NCBI RefSeq assembly: GCF_004347735.1
Contig: NZ_SLTI01000060.1
Span: 1-64,000, forward strand
DNA length: 64,000 nt
Reading direction: 5' to 3'
DNA from: Sulfuricurvum sp. IAE1
Lineage (GTDB): Bacteria; Campylobacterota; Campylobacteria; Campylobacterales; Sulfurimonadaceae
Shown piece after piece: positions 1 to 8,553 of this stretch (position 1 is the first letter of the stretch; every line of letters begins with the position of its first letter). A program made the position numbers and the translations under genes. The notes beneath the pieces are model-generated. The model was given only the letters and a program-made list of their open reading frames with translations. It did no database searches and was not told where the DNA came from.

Positions 1-96
1 AGCTTCAACAAACATAACATCATGGCCCAGTCTGGATCGTATGCTATGTCTCAGGCCAACGCCGTTCAGCAGAACGTCCTCAGACTTCTCCAGTAG
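1..96 (+). CDS. Flagellin, C-terminal end (partial, cut by window start)
   Basis: Only the last 31 codons are present, read in frame from base 1 to a TAG at 94-96. The peptide contains [19 protein letters not shown] and ends NVLRLLQ, the conserved C-terminal D0 helix of bacterial flagellins, which packs in the core of the filament and is recognised for export. A GC-rich hairpin follows directly, so transcription probably ends here. The gene is convergent with a Maf flagellin glycosyltransferase, which suggests that this flagellin is its substrate. Whether it is FlaA or FlaB cannot be told from the fragment. Confidence 0.93.
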   Translation, partial: SFNKHNIMAQSGSYAMSQANAVQQNVLRLLQ

Positions 97-110
97 TTTT
101 ATCTCTTTTT

Positions 111-130
111 CCGGGGCTTTCCCGCCCCGG
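111..130 (+). terminator. Rho-independent terminator after flagellin
   Basis: A perfect 7-bp GC stem (CCGGGGC, 111-117, with GCCCCGG, 124-130) closes a 6-nt loop. A T-rich stretch follows at 138-156. It lies between the flagellin stop and the stop of the convergent maf gene. Confidence 0.75.
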
Positions 131-136
131 GAGACT

Positions 137-2113
137 CTATTTCTCTTCTGTTTTTTCTTCCAAAAAATTTTGCAGTGTCGTTTCGTACTGTTCGGTAATC
201 GCTTCTATCCCTTGTCCAAATAACTGGCTTACTTTTTTGATGTGTTTTTTCGGATTGGACAATTCGCGCGTGTTGAACAGATCAAAAATAAGCGGCAGGG
301 TGTATTGCAGATAATACAGATAGACAAGACTCGCATTGTCGGCTTCCCGCCCTTTGGTCATAATGAGCTGTGACGCGAGGGTTTTAAGCGCGCTTCCGAA
401 AGATTCGACGGTCGTGTGCGGCGCGCTTTTGAAGGCTCTGACGTGGCGATGGATCGTCCGGATGTGTTCGAGTCTGCGCCGCATCGAATCGGTATCGCCC
501 CGGGAGAGGGAAAGGGCGGAACGACTTTCAAAGAGACTTTGCAAAGCCGAAGAGAGTTCGGTTTTCTCCAGAACGTCCAGCGAGCCGACATCGATCTCTT
601 CGACACGGGTGGGAACCGCATCGCGGAGTTTGGCTCCGTCGTTGAGATTGTACACCGTTTGTTCGGCATTTTTCCAGGAGGGGATCAGCGAGTAAATGAT
701 CTGCACCGATTTGTTCAATACCGATGACGTAAAGACGTGGTCGCGGAAATTCCCTTCGATCGGGACGGTTGTTTTGAGACTGGTGCGTTCCTGGACCTCC
801 ATATCCTTGTCGGTAAAACGGGTCACCTGGAGGTGGCTGTCGATGTGGGTCGAACCGGTTTCCTGGTCGAACGCAAGGTCCAGCCCCAGCAGATAAAGGC
901 GTCGCACTCCGAGTATCAGCATGAGTCCAAGCGTCGTCGAGCCGACGCACGGAGTCGCGAGAGAGCCGAAGTTTTCGAAGTAAAACGTCCCCGATTCAAA
1001 AAAGAACATTTTCTCTTTGGGAAGCATCTCGCGCAGTTGCGTAGGGACGAACGGCCCGAAGAGATAAAGGGTGTTTTTAAGAAAGGTTTCGACGGGGATC
1101 CCTTCGTAATGGGCCATGCTTACATCGAAGCCGTCGATATGGGTGACGATATCGGGCGCGATCCCCTCGGCATAGAGTTTTTTAAGCGTTGCTGAAGCGG
1201 CGACGAGGATAAAACGGCCGTGGTTGTTTTTGAGCCATTCGATATTTTTCTGCAGGGATGGCCCAGCGGCTAGGAGAAGTACCGGTTTTTCCTCCAGGAT
1301 CGGCGAGTTCAACGGTCGTGAAATATCGAGTATCCGGTACCCGTGGTTGATGTACTCGAGCGGGTAGAGGAATTTGTTCAGCAGCAGGTCGTAGGAAAAA
1401 ACGATGAACGACTGCGTCGCGACCATTTGCTGGATGAATTTCATTTTAACGGTGCTGTGTCCGGGATGATAAAAGAATTTGATGAAACGGTTGTAAAAAA
1501 ACATCCGGTTCAAAAACTTGGCAACGGTTTGGGCGAATTCGTCGGTTGTCTGCGATACGGCGTAGTGGACGAAAGTGTGTTTGGAGATAGCCGTGTAATC
1601 GGTAACGAAAAGGGAAAGTTTGAACAGTTCCAGATCGTCTTCGATGAGGAGGCACTCTTCGGGGCGGAACGAACGGTCGATCGTACTCAGATGCAATCCC
1701 AGTCCCGACCCGATGAAAATGTATTTATGTACTTTTTTCATGTGCGTATCAAGGCCGGCATTGGCGTTGACATACTGCATCAGGGGATAGACGTGCTTGA
1801 GCCGGTCTCCTTTGTAATTGCTGTAAGAGGGGACGGTTTCGTACGCCTGATAATTTTTTTTCAGCGAGGCGGTTTTCGCCGTTTCTTCGGCGAAGGTGTT
1901 GGTGTCTCGTCCGTAGAGAAACGAATCGGTTTCCCGCACGTAGACGTCGAAATACCCGTTTTTGTATTCCAGATCGTATTTGGGGGTATAGAGCCCCCGT
2001 TCTATCGCCGTCTCGAGGAGGGAAAGTTTTTTGTAGAGCTCGGGTTGATGCTCCGAGAAATAGGACATATTGGTTTGATAGGTCTGTATCGCTTTGGTTT
2101 CGACGGCTTCCAT
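137..2113 (-). CDS. Maf-family motility accessory factor (flagellin nonulosonate transferase), copy 1
   Basis: The protein is 658 residues. A Rossmann-like segment with FIGSGLGLHLSTID lies near residues 132-147. The DUF115/MAF_flag10 core follows with LLAAGPSLQKN near 279-289 and IAPDIVTHIDGFD after it. Maf proteins of Campylobacter, Helicobacter and Aeromonas transfer pseudaminic or legionaminic acid to Ser/Thr of flagellin in the cytoplasm before export. The start is the ATG at 2113, because AAGGAG lies 6 nt upstream; the frame continues 11 codons further but without a ribosome site there. The gene is divergent from a second maf copy and convergent with flagellin. The sugar donor cannot be read from the sequence. 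Confidence 0.92.
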   Translation of the reverse strand: MEAVETKAIQTYQTNMSYFSEHQPELYKKLSLLETAIERGLYTPKYDLEYKNGYFDVYVRETDSFLYGRDTNTFAEETAKTASLKKNYQAYETVPSYSNYKGDRLKHVYPLMQYVNANAGLDTHMKKVHKYIFIGSGLGLHLSTIDRSFRPEECLLIEDDLELFKLSLFVTDYTAISKHTFVHYAVSQTTDEFAQTVAKFLNRMFFYNRFIKFFYHPGHSTVKMKFIQQMVATQSFIVFSYDLLLNKFLYPLEYINHGYRILDISRPLNSPILEEKPVLLLAAGPSLQKNIEWLKNNHGRFILVAASATLKKLYAEGIAPDIVTHIDGFDVSMAHYEGIPVETFLKNTLYLFGPFVPTQLREMLPKEKMFFFESGTFYFENFGSLATPCVGSTTLGLMLILGVRRLYLLGLDLAFDQETGSTHIDSHLQVTRFTDKDMEVQERTSLKTTVPIEGNFRDHVFTSSVLNKSVQIIYSLIPSWKNAEQTVYNLNDGAKLRDAVPTRVEEIDVGSLDVLEKTELSSALQSLFESRSALSLSRGDTDSMRRRLEHIRTIHRHVRAFKSAPHTTVESFGSALKTLASQLIMTKGREADNASLVYLYYLQYTLPLIFDLFNTRELSNPKKHIKKVSQLFGQGIEAITEQYETTLQNFLEEKTEEK

Positions 2114-2163
2114 GAATCTCCTTTTACCGAATAAAGCAAATACCATGCCGTTTATGTTTAGGG

Positions 2164-2170
2164 TATCATA
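2164..2170. promoter_or_regulatory. Possible divergent -10 region between the two maf genes
   Basis: The 86-bp gap between the maf genes contains TATCATA, which reads as a -10-like TATCAT on the plus strand (2164-2169) and TATGAT on the minus strand (2170-2165). Both would give leaders of about 25-45 nt. No convincing -35 or sigma-54 signature was seen, so this is a weak call. Confidence 0.35.
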
Positions 2171-2199
2171 TCACCATATCTTTCAACGACGGGATCTTC

Positions 2200-4185
2200 A
2201 TGCAGCCAGATACGGACGCGTTAGTACGAAATTTTCACGACAATCTGAATTTCTTTGAACGCGCCCACCCCGCGCTCCATCAAAAGCTTATGGCGCTCGA
2301 GACGGCATTGGTCAAAGGGTATTACGCACCCGTGTACGAGCTGGCCTTTGAACAGGGGTATTTCGAGGTTATCCGAACCGCAACGAACGAACCCTATTAT
2401 GGCCGTAACAGTTCGATCCATGCCGAAGAAGCCGCCGAAGCGATCAGCGGTGACAAAAATGCCGGAATTTTCGAAGCGCACGCAAAGCCTCTGTGCGAAG
2501 GAGACGATTTTTCCGATGTGCTGGCCAATCATACGAAGGCGGTGTGTGCGTTTGCCCGTTATGCGGCGGAGGCAACCCGGGGGCTTGGTGAAATGGTGGC
2601 TATCCGAAAATTTATTTTCATCGGCGTAGGGCTTGGGTTGCATCTGAGTGCGATTCATCGTAAAGTCCGCTCCGGGGCATACCTGATCGTCGAAGACGAT
2701 CTGGAACTGTTCCGGCTTTCGTTGTTTACCACCCGCTATGCCGAGTTGGCCGAAACGGGCGATTTGGAATTTTCGGTTTTCGAAAACGGCATCGAATTCG
2801 ACCGTACCGTTTCGTCGTTTCTGAACAAAGGATTCTTTTTTAACCATACGATCAAATACCATTACATGGCGCAGCATTCTGCGGAGAAAATCAAATGGAT
2901 ACAGCATGCGATCCTCACTCAGCGCCATTTTGTGTTTGCGTTCAACAACTTCCTGGAGTCGACGCTCAAGCCGCTCGATTATATCCGGCAAGGGTATCCT
3001 TTTTTGGATATTTCCCGGCAACATTCCCCGTCTCCGTTCGGAGAAAAACCCGTGTTGTTCGTGGGTGCGGGGCCGTCCCTGCAAAAAAACAGCGAATGGC
3101 TGCAAAAAAACCATGCATCGTTCCTGATCGCGGCCGCTTCGGCGTCGCTTCGCCCACTCAGAGCACTGGGGATCGCTCCTGATATGGTGATACATATCGA
3201 CGGCTTCGAAGCAAGCAAACACCATTACGAAGGGTTCGGGCCCGAGGATTTTGCCGATACTCTCTTCATCGGCCGGGCAAACAGTTACGAGGGCATCCTC
3301 CCCTATTTTCGGAAAGAGAACGTTGTTTTGTTTGAAATGGGGTCGTCGTACTACGAAGGGATCGGGTCTCTCGCGACCCCGTGTGTGGGCTCGAGCAGTT
3401 ATCTGCTGTTGTCCCGTCTGGGTACGCGGCGGCTGTACGTTTTAGGGCTGGACCTGGCGCTGGACCAGGAGAGCGGTTCGACGCACAGCGATAGTCACAT
3501 GCACAACAAAACGCTCGATCTTGCGACTGCCGATCGGATCGAAACCGAAGCATCGGCACGAACGATGCTTTTGGCGGTTCGGGGAAATTTTGCTGAAACG
3601 GTGATGACAACCCCCCACTTCAAACAGTCCCTGGACGATTTGTACCTGTTTGCCCCCGAGTGGATCGGTACGGAAGAGAAAATATACAATCTCGCAAGGG
3701 GAGCCTATCTCCCGGGGTCGGAGGCCAAAGAAGCCCAATCCGTCCATGAAGCGGCGATATCCCCGGAAGAAAGAGCGCGGATGCAAGAAGCGCTGAGAGA
3801 GTTTTTGAGAGCCCATTCGCGTTCGGCCTTCACCGCAAACGAAAAAGAGGCTTTCGACCGTCGCCTCGCGTATGCCGCCGAGGTGCGCGAAGCGATCCGT
3901 CGTCACGCACAGGGGAATGAACAGCGATTTGATACTTATCAGGCGGCGCTGTTTGAACTGCTCAAACGGACCATCGGCGGCGGAAGCCCCGAACGCGACG
4001 ATTTGGGACAGGTGATGTTGCGGTATTACAAGCTTGTACTGACCTACGTGTTCGATCTGTTCAATACAAAAGGGGTGAACCGGCAGGAAGCCCATGTAGC
4101 GAATATCCGAATATTGTTGTGTGAGCATCTTGGGCAGATTGTCGATCGATACGAAACAAGATTAAGGTCTTTTCTGGACCATTAA
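2200..4185 (+). CDS. Maf-family motility accessory factor, copy 2
   Basis: The protein is 661 residues and is a paralogue of the divergent upstream gene over its whole length. Shared landmarks are FIGVGLGLHLSAIHRK, a following VEDDLELFRLSLF segment, VGAGPSLQKNSEWLQKNH and IAPDMVIHIDGFEASKHHYEG. These mark the MAF_flag10/DUF115 fold of flagellin glycosyltransferases. The ATG at 2200 is the first in frame and has only a weak GGGA upstream. The copies are clearly diverged, so they could use different nonulosonic acid donors or different flagellins, which is inference. A radical SAM gene follows 61 bp downstream on the same strand and may be co-transcribed. Confidence 0.92.
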   Translation: MQPDTDALVRNFHDNLNFFERAHPALHQKLMALETALVKGYYAPVYELAFEQGYFEVIRTATNEPYYGRNSSIHAEEAAEAISGDKNAGIFEAHAKPLCEGDDFSDVLANHTKAVCAFARYAAEATRGLGEMVAIRKFIFIGVGLGLHLSAIHRKVRSGAYLIVEDDLELFRLSLFTTRYAELAETGDLEFSVFENGIEFDRTVSSFLNKGFFFNHTIKYHYMAQHSAEKIKWIQHAILTQRHFVFAFNNFLESTLKPLDYIRQGYPFLDISRQHSPSPFGEKPVLFVGAGPSLQKNSEWLQKNHASFLIAAASASLRPLRALGIAPDMVIHIDGFEASKHHYEGFGPEDFADTLFIGRANSYEGILPYFRKENVVLFEMGSSYYEGIGSLATPCVGSSSYLLLSRLGTRRLYVLGLDLALDQESGSTHSDSHMHNKTLDLATADRIETEASARTMLLAVRGNFAETVMTTPHFKQSLDDLYLFAPEWIGTEEKIYNLARGAYLPGSEAKEAQSVHEAAISPEERARMQEALREFLRAHSRSAFTANEKEAFDRRLAYAAEVREAIRRHAQGNEQRFDTYQAALFELLKRTIGGGSPERDDLGQVMLRYYKLVLTYVFDLFNTKGVNRQEAHVANIRILLCEHLGQIVDRYETRLRSFLDH

Positions 4186-4246
4186 GCGGGAACGGAGCTT
4201 GCTTCGGGAACAGCGGTCAGAGGAATAAAAAAAAAGGTTTGAGCAT

Positions 4247-5635
4247 TTGAGAATTTTATTGATTACGTACGACAACGAATCGCTGATCCAGTGGTTTCCG
4301 CAAGGGGTGGCCTACATCACCGCCACGCTCCTGAAACACGGGCATGAAGTCGATATTTACGAACAGGATATTCACCACTACCCCGAAGAGCATCTGACGC
4401 AAACGCTCGACAACGAGCATTACGATATGGTCGGGCTCAGCTTTATCGGAGGGTATTACGAATATCGCAAAGCGATCAAAATTTCCGAAGCGATCAACGC
4501 CTCCCGGCAACGCCCGTTTTACGTGATCGGAGGGTTCGGCCCAAGCCCGGATCCGGCGTATTTTCTTAAAAAGCTGCTTGCGGACGTCGTCGTAATGGGA
4601 GAAGGGGAAAATACGGTCATCGACCTGATCGCCCATCTGGAACAAAAAAAATCTCTTTCCGGCGTGCTCGGGATCGCCTACCGTGAAGGGAATAAGTGCA
4701 CGATCAATCCGGGCCGGCCGTTGATCGAGGACGTCGATTCGATCCCGATGCCGGCCTATCACAAATTCAATATCGAGCATTACCGTCTGCTGCGGATGCC
4801 CAATTGTTCCAAAACGGATTTCATCATGCCCGTTCTTTCGGGACGCGGATGTACCTTTACCTGCAATTTCTGTTACCGGATGGACAAGGGATTCCGGGGA
4901 CGAAGCAATGAAGCGATTATCGAAGAGATACGGTATCTTCAGAAAAACTACCGCATCAGTTACATCGCTTTTTCCGACGAGTTGCTGATGTCGTCCAAGC
5001 AACGGACGATCAGTCTGTGCGAGGATATGATTAAAGCCGACCTGAAAATAAAATGGGACTGTAACGGGCGGCTCAATTACGCTACCCCCGAAATTCTCAA
5101 ACTGATGAAGCGCGCGGGATGCGTTTTTATCAACTACGGGATTGAATCGTTCGACGACGAGGCGCTTAAGAACATGAACAAAGCCCTCACCACCAAACAG
5201 ATCGTCAAGGGGATCGAAGCGACGCTTGCCGAGGGGATCAGCCCCGGGTTCAACATCATTTTCGGGAATATCGGGGAAACGCGCGAGATTCTGATGAAGG
5301 GGGTTGACTTTCTTCTCAAATACGATGACGGTGCACAGCTTCGGACCATCCGCCCCGTTACCCCCTATCCCGGGTCACCGCTGTATGATTACGCGATTCG
5401 CCACGGCTTGCTCAAGGACATCGAGGATTTTTATGAGCACAAGCATACCAATTCGGATCTCTTGTCAGTCAATTTCACCGATATGAGCGACGACGAGTTT
5501 TATGCGGCGCTGCTGGAGGCCAACCGTATCTTGCTGGACAACTATCACGCCAAAAAAGAAGCGGCAATGCGGCAACAGCTTGAAGACCTCTATTTGCGCA
5601 AAGACGCCACTTTCCGGGGATTCCGTCAGACGTAG
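4247..5635 (+). CDS. B12-binding-domain radical SAM protein
   Basis: The protein is 462 residues. The N-terminal 130 or so residues have the cobalamin-binding Rossmann pattern of the BchE/P-methyltransferase-like class (FPQGVAYITATLLKHGHEV, VGLSFIGGYY, VIGGFGPSP, VVVMGEGE). The radical SAM core follows with CTFTCNFC, the three-Cys ligand of a [4Fe-4S] cluster that cleaves S-adenosylmethionine. Such enzymes methylate unactivated carbons or rearrange ring systems. The start is a TTG at 4247, preceded by AAAAAAAAAGG; no ATG fits the conserved N-terminus MRILLITYDNES. It lies between maf2 and fliD, so a role in filament glycan modification is plausible, but the substrate is unknown. Confidence 0.85.
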   Translation: MRILLITYDNESLIQWFPQGVAYITATLLKHGHEVDIYEQDIHHYPEEHLTQTLDNEHYDMVGLSFIGGYYEYRKAIKISEAINASRQRPFYVIGGFGPSPDPAYFLKKLLADVVVMGEGENTVIDLIAHLEQKKSLSGVLGIAYREGNKCTINPGRPLIEDVDSIPMPAYHKFNIEHYRLLRMPNCSKTDFIMPVLSGRGCTFTCNFCYRMDKGFRGRSNEAIIEEIRYLQKNYRISYIAFSDELLMSSKQRTISLCEDMIKADLKIKWDCNGRLNYATPEILKLMKRAGCVFINYGIESFDDEALKNMNKALTTKQIVKGIEATLAEGISPGFNIIFGNIGETREILMKGVDFLLKYDDGAQLRTIRPVTPYPGSPLYDYAIRHGLLKDIEDFYEHKHTNSDLLSVNFTDMSDDEFYAALLEANRILLDNYHAKKEAAMRQQLEDLYLRKDATFRGFRQT

Positions 5636-5681
5636 GCGTTCACCCCGGTTTCAGATTTTTTTTTTTATGTCGATATAAACG

Positions 5682-5687
5682 TATAAT
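5682..5687 (+). promoter_or_regulatory. -10 box upstream of fliD
   Basis: A perfect TATAAT lies 29 bp before the fliD start, after a T10-type run at 5657-5666, the kind of T-rich upstream periodicity seen in Campylobacterota sigma-70 promoters. A CGATAT at 5671-5676 resembles the -10 of flagellar sigma-28 promoters, but no TAAA -35 was found at the right distance. Confidence 0.5.
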
Positions 5688-5716
5688 ATTCTCTCGACAA
5701 GAGTAAGGAGGCTGCT

Positions 5717-7081
5717 ATGGCCGGTACAATCAGTTCGCTCGGGGTAGGATCGGGTATCCTGACGCAAGATGTTCTCGATCAGCTGCGGGAAGTCGATGAT
5801 GCCAGTTTCGTCAAGCCGCTGGAAACCAAAATCAGTTCCGCTTCAAATCAGGTAAAGTCGATGGCACAAATCGGGACGTGGATGTCCGATTTGGCCAATG
5901 CGGCGTACGATCTGCAGACCTCCACACTCTATACGGAACGTAGTGCGACCGTAACGGGGAGCGGTGTCAGTGTAACCGTCGATCCCAATACCGATATCCA
6001 GTCGTTTTCGATTGAAGTGACGACGCTTGCGACGAAAGAAGTCAAGGAATCGGGTCAGTTCGCATCGAAAACGGATCTGATCGCAAGCGGAACGGGAAGT
6101 TTCAATCTCAATATCGACGGCACCGACTACACGATCGACTACGATGCCACGACTACGCTTGAAAGTCTTAAAAATACGATCAATACGATCGCCGGAGACA
6201 AAGTCGGTGCGTCCATCGCTCAGCTCGGGACAGGCGATTTCCGGTTGTTTTTGAGTTCCAAAGGAACAGGAAGTACTCAGGATATTACGATCACCGATAC
6301 CAGCGGTCTTCTCAACGGGACGCAGCTCACCAGCGGCGCGACGGTGATCCAAAACGGTATCGACGCTTCGTTCAAGTTCAACGGGATCGCAGTCACGCGT
6401 TCAAGCAACGTTATCGATGATCTCGTCACAGGGGCCACGATCACTCTTGAAACAGAAGGGGAAACGGCAAACATCGATATTACGCAGAATCGTGAAGCGA
6501 TTTTGGAAAAGCTCAACAATTTCGTTTCCAAGTTCAATGCGGCCGCAGGCGGAATCGCCAAGCTGACCCACAGCAGCACCGAAGAGAGCGAGCGTGGGAT
6601 CTTCAGTTCCGATAGTACGATCAAAGAGATGCTGCGCAATCTGCAGACGATGATGATCGGGCAATCGGGAAGTTCAATCGCCAATTATGGATTAGAGCTT
6701 GACAAAAGCGGCGTTTTGTCCCTGGACGAAGACGTGTTTAACGAGCAGATGGATGCCAATGCATCGAACGTCCAGGCATTTTTTTCAGGCGGTACGTTCG
6801 TAAATCCCGATTCGTCGACAACCACGTTGACCGGGTTTTTCAATACATTTCAAACGGGTGTCGAGAATTATTCGAAATTCAACGGGTTGATCGATACGTA
6901 TGAGAATGCATTGAAAGAGAAAAAAACGCGGTTGGAAGAACAGCTCGAAAAACAAATCGACCGCCTTGACCGCCGTTATGCGATGATGCAGGAGCAGTGG
7001 GCGGCATACGATTCAATGATCAGCAAACTGAGCCAGCAGAGTTCCTACCTGTCGCAGCTTGTCAACACGATGAACAGTTAA
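5717..7081 (+). CDS. fliD: Flagellar hook-associated protein 2, filament cap FliD
   Basis: The protein is 454 residues, normal for a FliD. The N-terminal FliD_N segment (ISSLGVGSGILTQDVLDQL) is typical. The FliD_C part contains RSSNVIDDLVTGATITL, and NREAILEKLNNFVSKFN follows. The C-terminus is a coiled coil (ENALKEKKTRLEEQLEKQID, then RRYAMMQEQWAAYDSMISKL). FliD forms the cap at the distal end of the filament and guides flagellin polymerisation outside the cell. AAGGAGG lies 7 nt before the ATG. The gene ends at a strong terminator and forms the boundary between the flagellar genes and the minus-strand glycan operon. Confidence 0.95.
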   Translation: MAGTISSLGVGSGILTQDVLDQLREVDDASFVKPLETKISSASNQVKSMAQIGTWMSDLANAAYDLQTSTLYTERSATVTGSGVSVTVDPNTDIQSFSIEVTTLATKEVKESGQFASKTDLIASGTGSFNLNIDGTDYTIDYDATTTLESLKNTINTIAGDKVGASIAQLGTGDFRLFLSSKGTGSTQDITITDTSGLLNGTQLTSGATVIQNGIDASFKFNGIAVTRSSNVIDDLVTGATITLETEGETANIDITQNREAILEKLNNFVSKFNAAAGGIAKLTHSSTEESERGIFSSDSTIKEMLRNLQTMMIGQSGSSIANYGLELDKSGVLSLDEDVFNEQMDANASNVQAFFSGGTFVNPDSSTTTLTGFFNTFQTGVENYSKFNGLIDTYENALKEKKTRLEEQLEKQIDRLDRRYAMMQEQWAAYDSMISKLSQQSSYLSQLVNTMNS

Positions 7082-7101
7082 CCGTCATCGCCCCTCTTTT
7101 T

Positions 7102-7121
7102 GGAGGCCTGTGAAGGCCTCC
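7102..7121 (+). terminator. Rho-independent terminator after fliD
   Basis: A perfect 7-bp stem (GGAGGCC, 7102-7108, with GGCCTCC, 7115-7121) closes a 6-nt loop and is followed by CCTTCTTTT. It lies 20 bp after the fliD stop and before the convergent SDR gene. Confidence 0.8.
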
Positions 7122-7149
7122 CCTTCTTTTAGCAATCACAAATATCGGT

Positions 7150-7842
7150 TCAACGGGTTTTTTTAGAGATGCCGAAACGTCGCGGGCGTACCGTGATCTC
7201 GGTGACGCTGACCCCTGCGCGCAATGACAGGGCATTTTTGAGGGTTCCGGCGATATCGGAAGCGAAGAGTTTCATGTCGTCTTCGTCACCGACCCCGAAG
7301 CGGAGCGTATCGAAAAACGGCGTATCGGTCATGTCGGGATTGATCGTCAAAACCGCAACCCCCGAAGGGCGCAGCTCTTCAAAGAGGGTGTGCCCAAACG
7401 ATCTAAGGCCCGTTTTGGTCGCGGTATAGAGGGCGGAAAATTTGGCATGTCGGGTTGCTTCGATACTGGTAATGTTGACGATTGTGCCGCGGTTGCGCTT
7501 GAGGAGACGCAAAGTGAAGCGGGAGAGCAGCATCGGGGCGGTGAGATTGACCGCTACCATGTCACGGATCACGGAGGGGGTTATCTCCTCGTGGGGTTCG
7601 AACCGTCCGAATCCAGCGGCATTGACCAGAAGATTCAGGTCGTCATAGTGCGCCAGCGGAGTTTTGAGTGCTTCGACAGAGGTAAAATCACCCAGATCGC
7701 ACGCTAGATGCGTGAACAGGGGATGTTCGATGTCGCCTCTGGTTCGGCTGATGCCGATGACGCGGTACCCCTCTTCCAGCAGCATTTGCGCGCATGCTTT
7801 TCCGATTCCCGAGCTGCTTCCCGTGACGATCGCCGTACCCAT
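7150..7842 (-). CDS. SDR-family oxidoreductase (last gene of glycan operon B)
   Basis: The protein is 230 residues, a classical short-chain dehydrogenase/reductase. It has the NAD(P)-binding VTGSSSGIGKA at the N-terminus, the NAAGFGR strand motif, the catalytic Ser in VNITSIEAT and the YTATK catalytic Tyr/Lys pair. The start ATG has AGGAG upstream and lies 9 bp after the nucleotidyltransferase gene. It ends a ten-gene minus-strand run. Its place suggests ketoreduction or dehydrogenation of a sugar intermediate, but SDR substrates cannot be predicted from motifs, and a general reductase is equally possible. Confidence 0.8.
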   Translation of the reverse strand: MGTAIVTGSSSGIGKACAQMLLEEGYRVIGISRTRGDIEHPLFTHLACDLGDFTSVEALKTPLAHYDDLNLLVNAAGFGRFEPHEEITPSVIRDMVAVNLTAPMLLSRFTLRLLKRNRGTIVNITSIEATRHAKFSALYTATKTGLRSFGHTLFEELRPSGVAVLTINPDMTDTPFFDTLRFGVGDEDDMKLFASDIAGTLKNALSLRAGVSVTEITVRPRRFGISKKTR

Positions 7843-7851
7843 AGTGCTCCT

Positions 7852-8553
7852 TTACAATTCGAGAATTTCGATCTGTGCGAGTGCGTAGCTCTCGATCGTT
7901 CCGATATCCCTGTGATAGCGGTCGTTGTGAAACGTAAAAATTTTTCCGACGTAAGCGGGGAGTACTTCGGTGCTGAAGTCTACCCGTTCTTTGTTGAGTG
8001 TTTCGATGAAAGCGACGACTGATGGTTCGAGGATATACACCGCCGCATTGGCGAGGTTACCCGGAGGATCGGGGAGCTTTTCGAAAAAAGCACTGACGAC
8101 GCGGCGCTCGTCGAGTTCGACGATCCCGCAGCTTTGGGGTGTGTCGGTAGTAAACGTCATCATCGTGATTTCACATCCCGCCGGGCGGGTGCGATGGGCT
8201 TCGATAAAGGCTGAAAAGTCGCAGAAACTCAGGTTGTCGGCATGAACGACCATGAACGCTTCGTTTTTGAGATAGGGCTTGCACGCCAGCAGCGTTCCCC
8301 CCGTCAGCAGCAGTTCTTCTTCATGCAGGAGGGTCACCGAATCGTTCCAGGGAGAGTTGCGGACATGCTTTTCAACGGTATCAGCCATGTAATGGGTGTT
8401 GAGTATAAAGCGTTCTACTCCCACTGCGCTGAGGTGATCGAACCAGTAATCGATGAGCGCTTTTCCGTTTACAGGGACCAGGCATTTGGGGAGGCGGTCG
8501 GTGAGGGGGCGTAATCGGGTGCCAAGCCCCGCAGCCAGTAAAACGGCGATCAT
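7852..8553 (-). CDS. Sugar-phosphate nucleotidyltransferase (HddC/GalU-like)
   Basis: The protein is 233 residues. The N-terminus AVLLAAGLGTRLRPLTDRLP followed by KCLVPVNGKALIDYW is the NTP-transferase signature, with the activating Lys in PKCL. A VVHADNLSF segment carries the metal-binding Asp. The family makes NDP-sugars from sugar 1-phosphates and NTP in the cytoplasm; short forms like this include heptose-1-phosphate guanylyltransferase HddC and MurNAc-1-P uridylyltransferase. Its ATG overlaps the stop of the HldE-like gene by 4 bp (ATGA), so the two are translationally coupled. This supports activation of the same heptose-like sugar, although the nucleotide used is not certain. Confidence 0.8.
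   Translation of the reverse strand: MIAVLLAAGLGTRLRPLTDRLPKCLVPVNGKALIDYWFDHLSAVGVERFILNTHYMADTVEKHVRNSPWNDSVTLLHEEELLLTGGTLLACKPYLKNEAFMVVHADNLSFCDFSAFIEAHRTRPAGCEITMMTFTTDTPQSCGIVELDERRVVSAFFEKLPDPPGNLANAAVYILEPSVVAFIETLNKERVDFSTEVLPAYVGKIFTFHNDRYHRDIGTIESYALAQIEILEL

Noticed and set aside
1343-2134. A long plus-strand open frame (263 codons) opposite maf1
   Set aside because: It is antisense to a strongly conserved gene; its translation is low-complexity, rich in Gly, Val and Phe, and has no ribosome site. It is a shadow of codon bias.
5640-5716. A sigma-54 or sigma-28 promoter before fliD
   Set aside because: No GG-N10-GC pair and no TAAA at the right distance from CGATAT were found, whereas a TATAAT is present.
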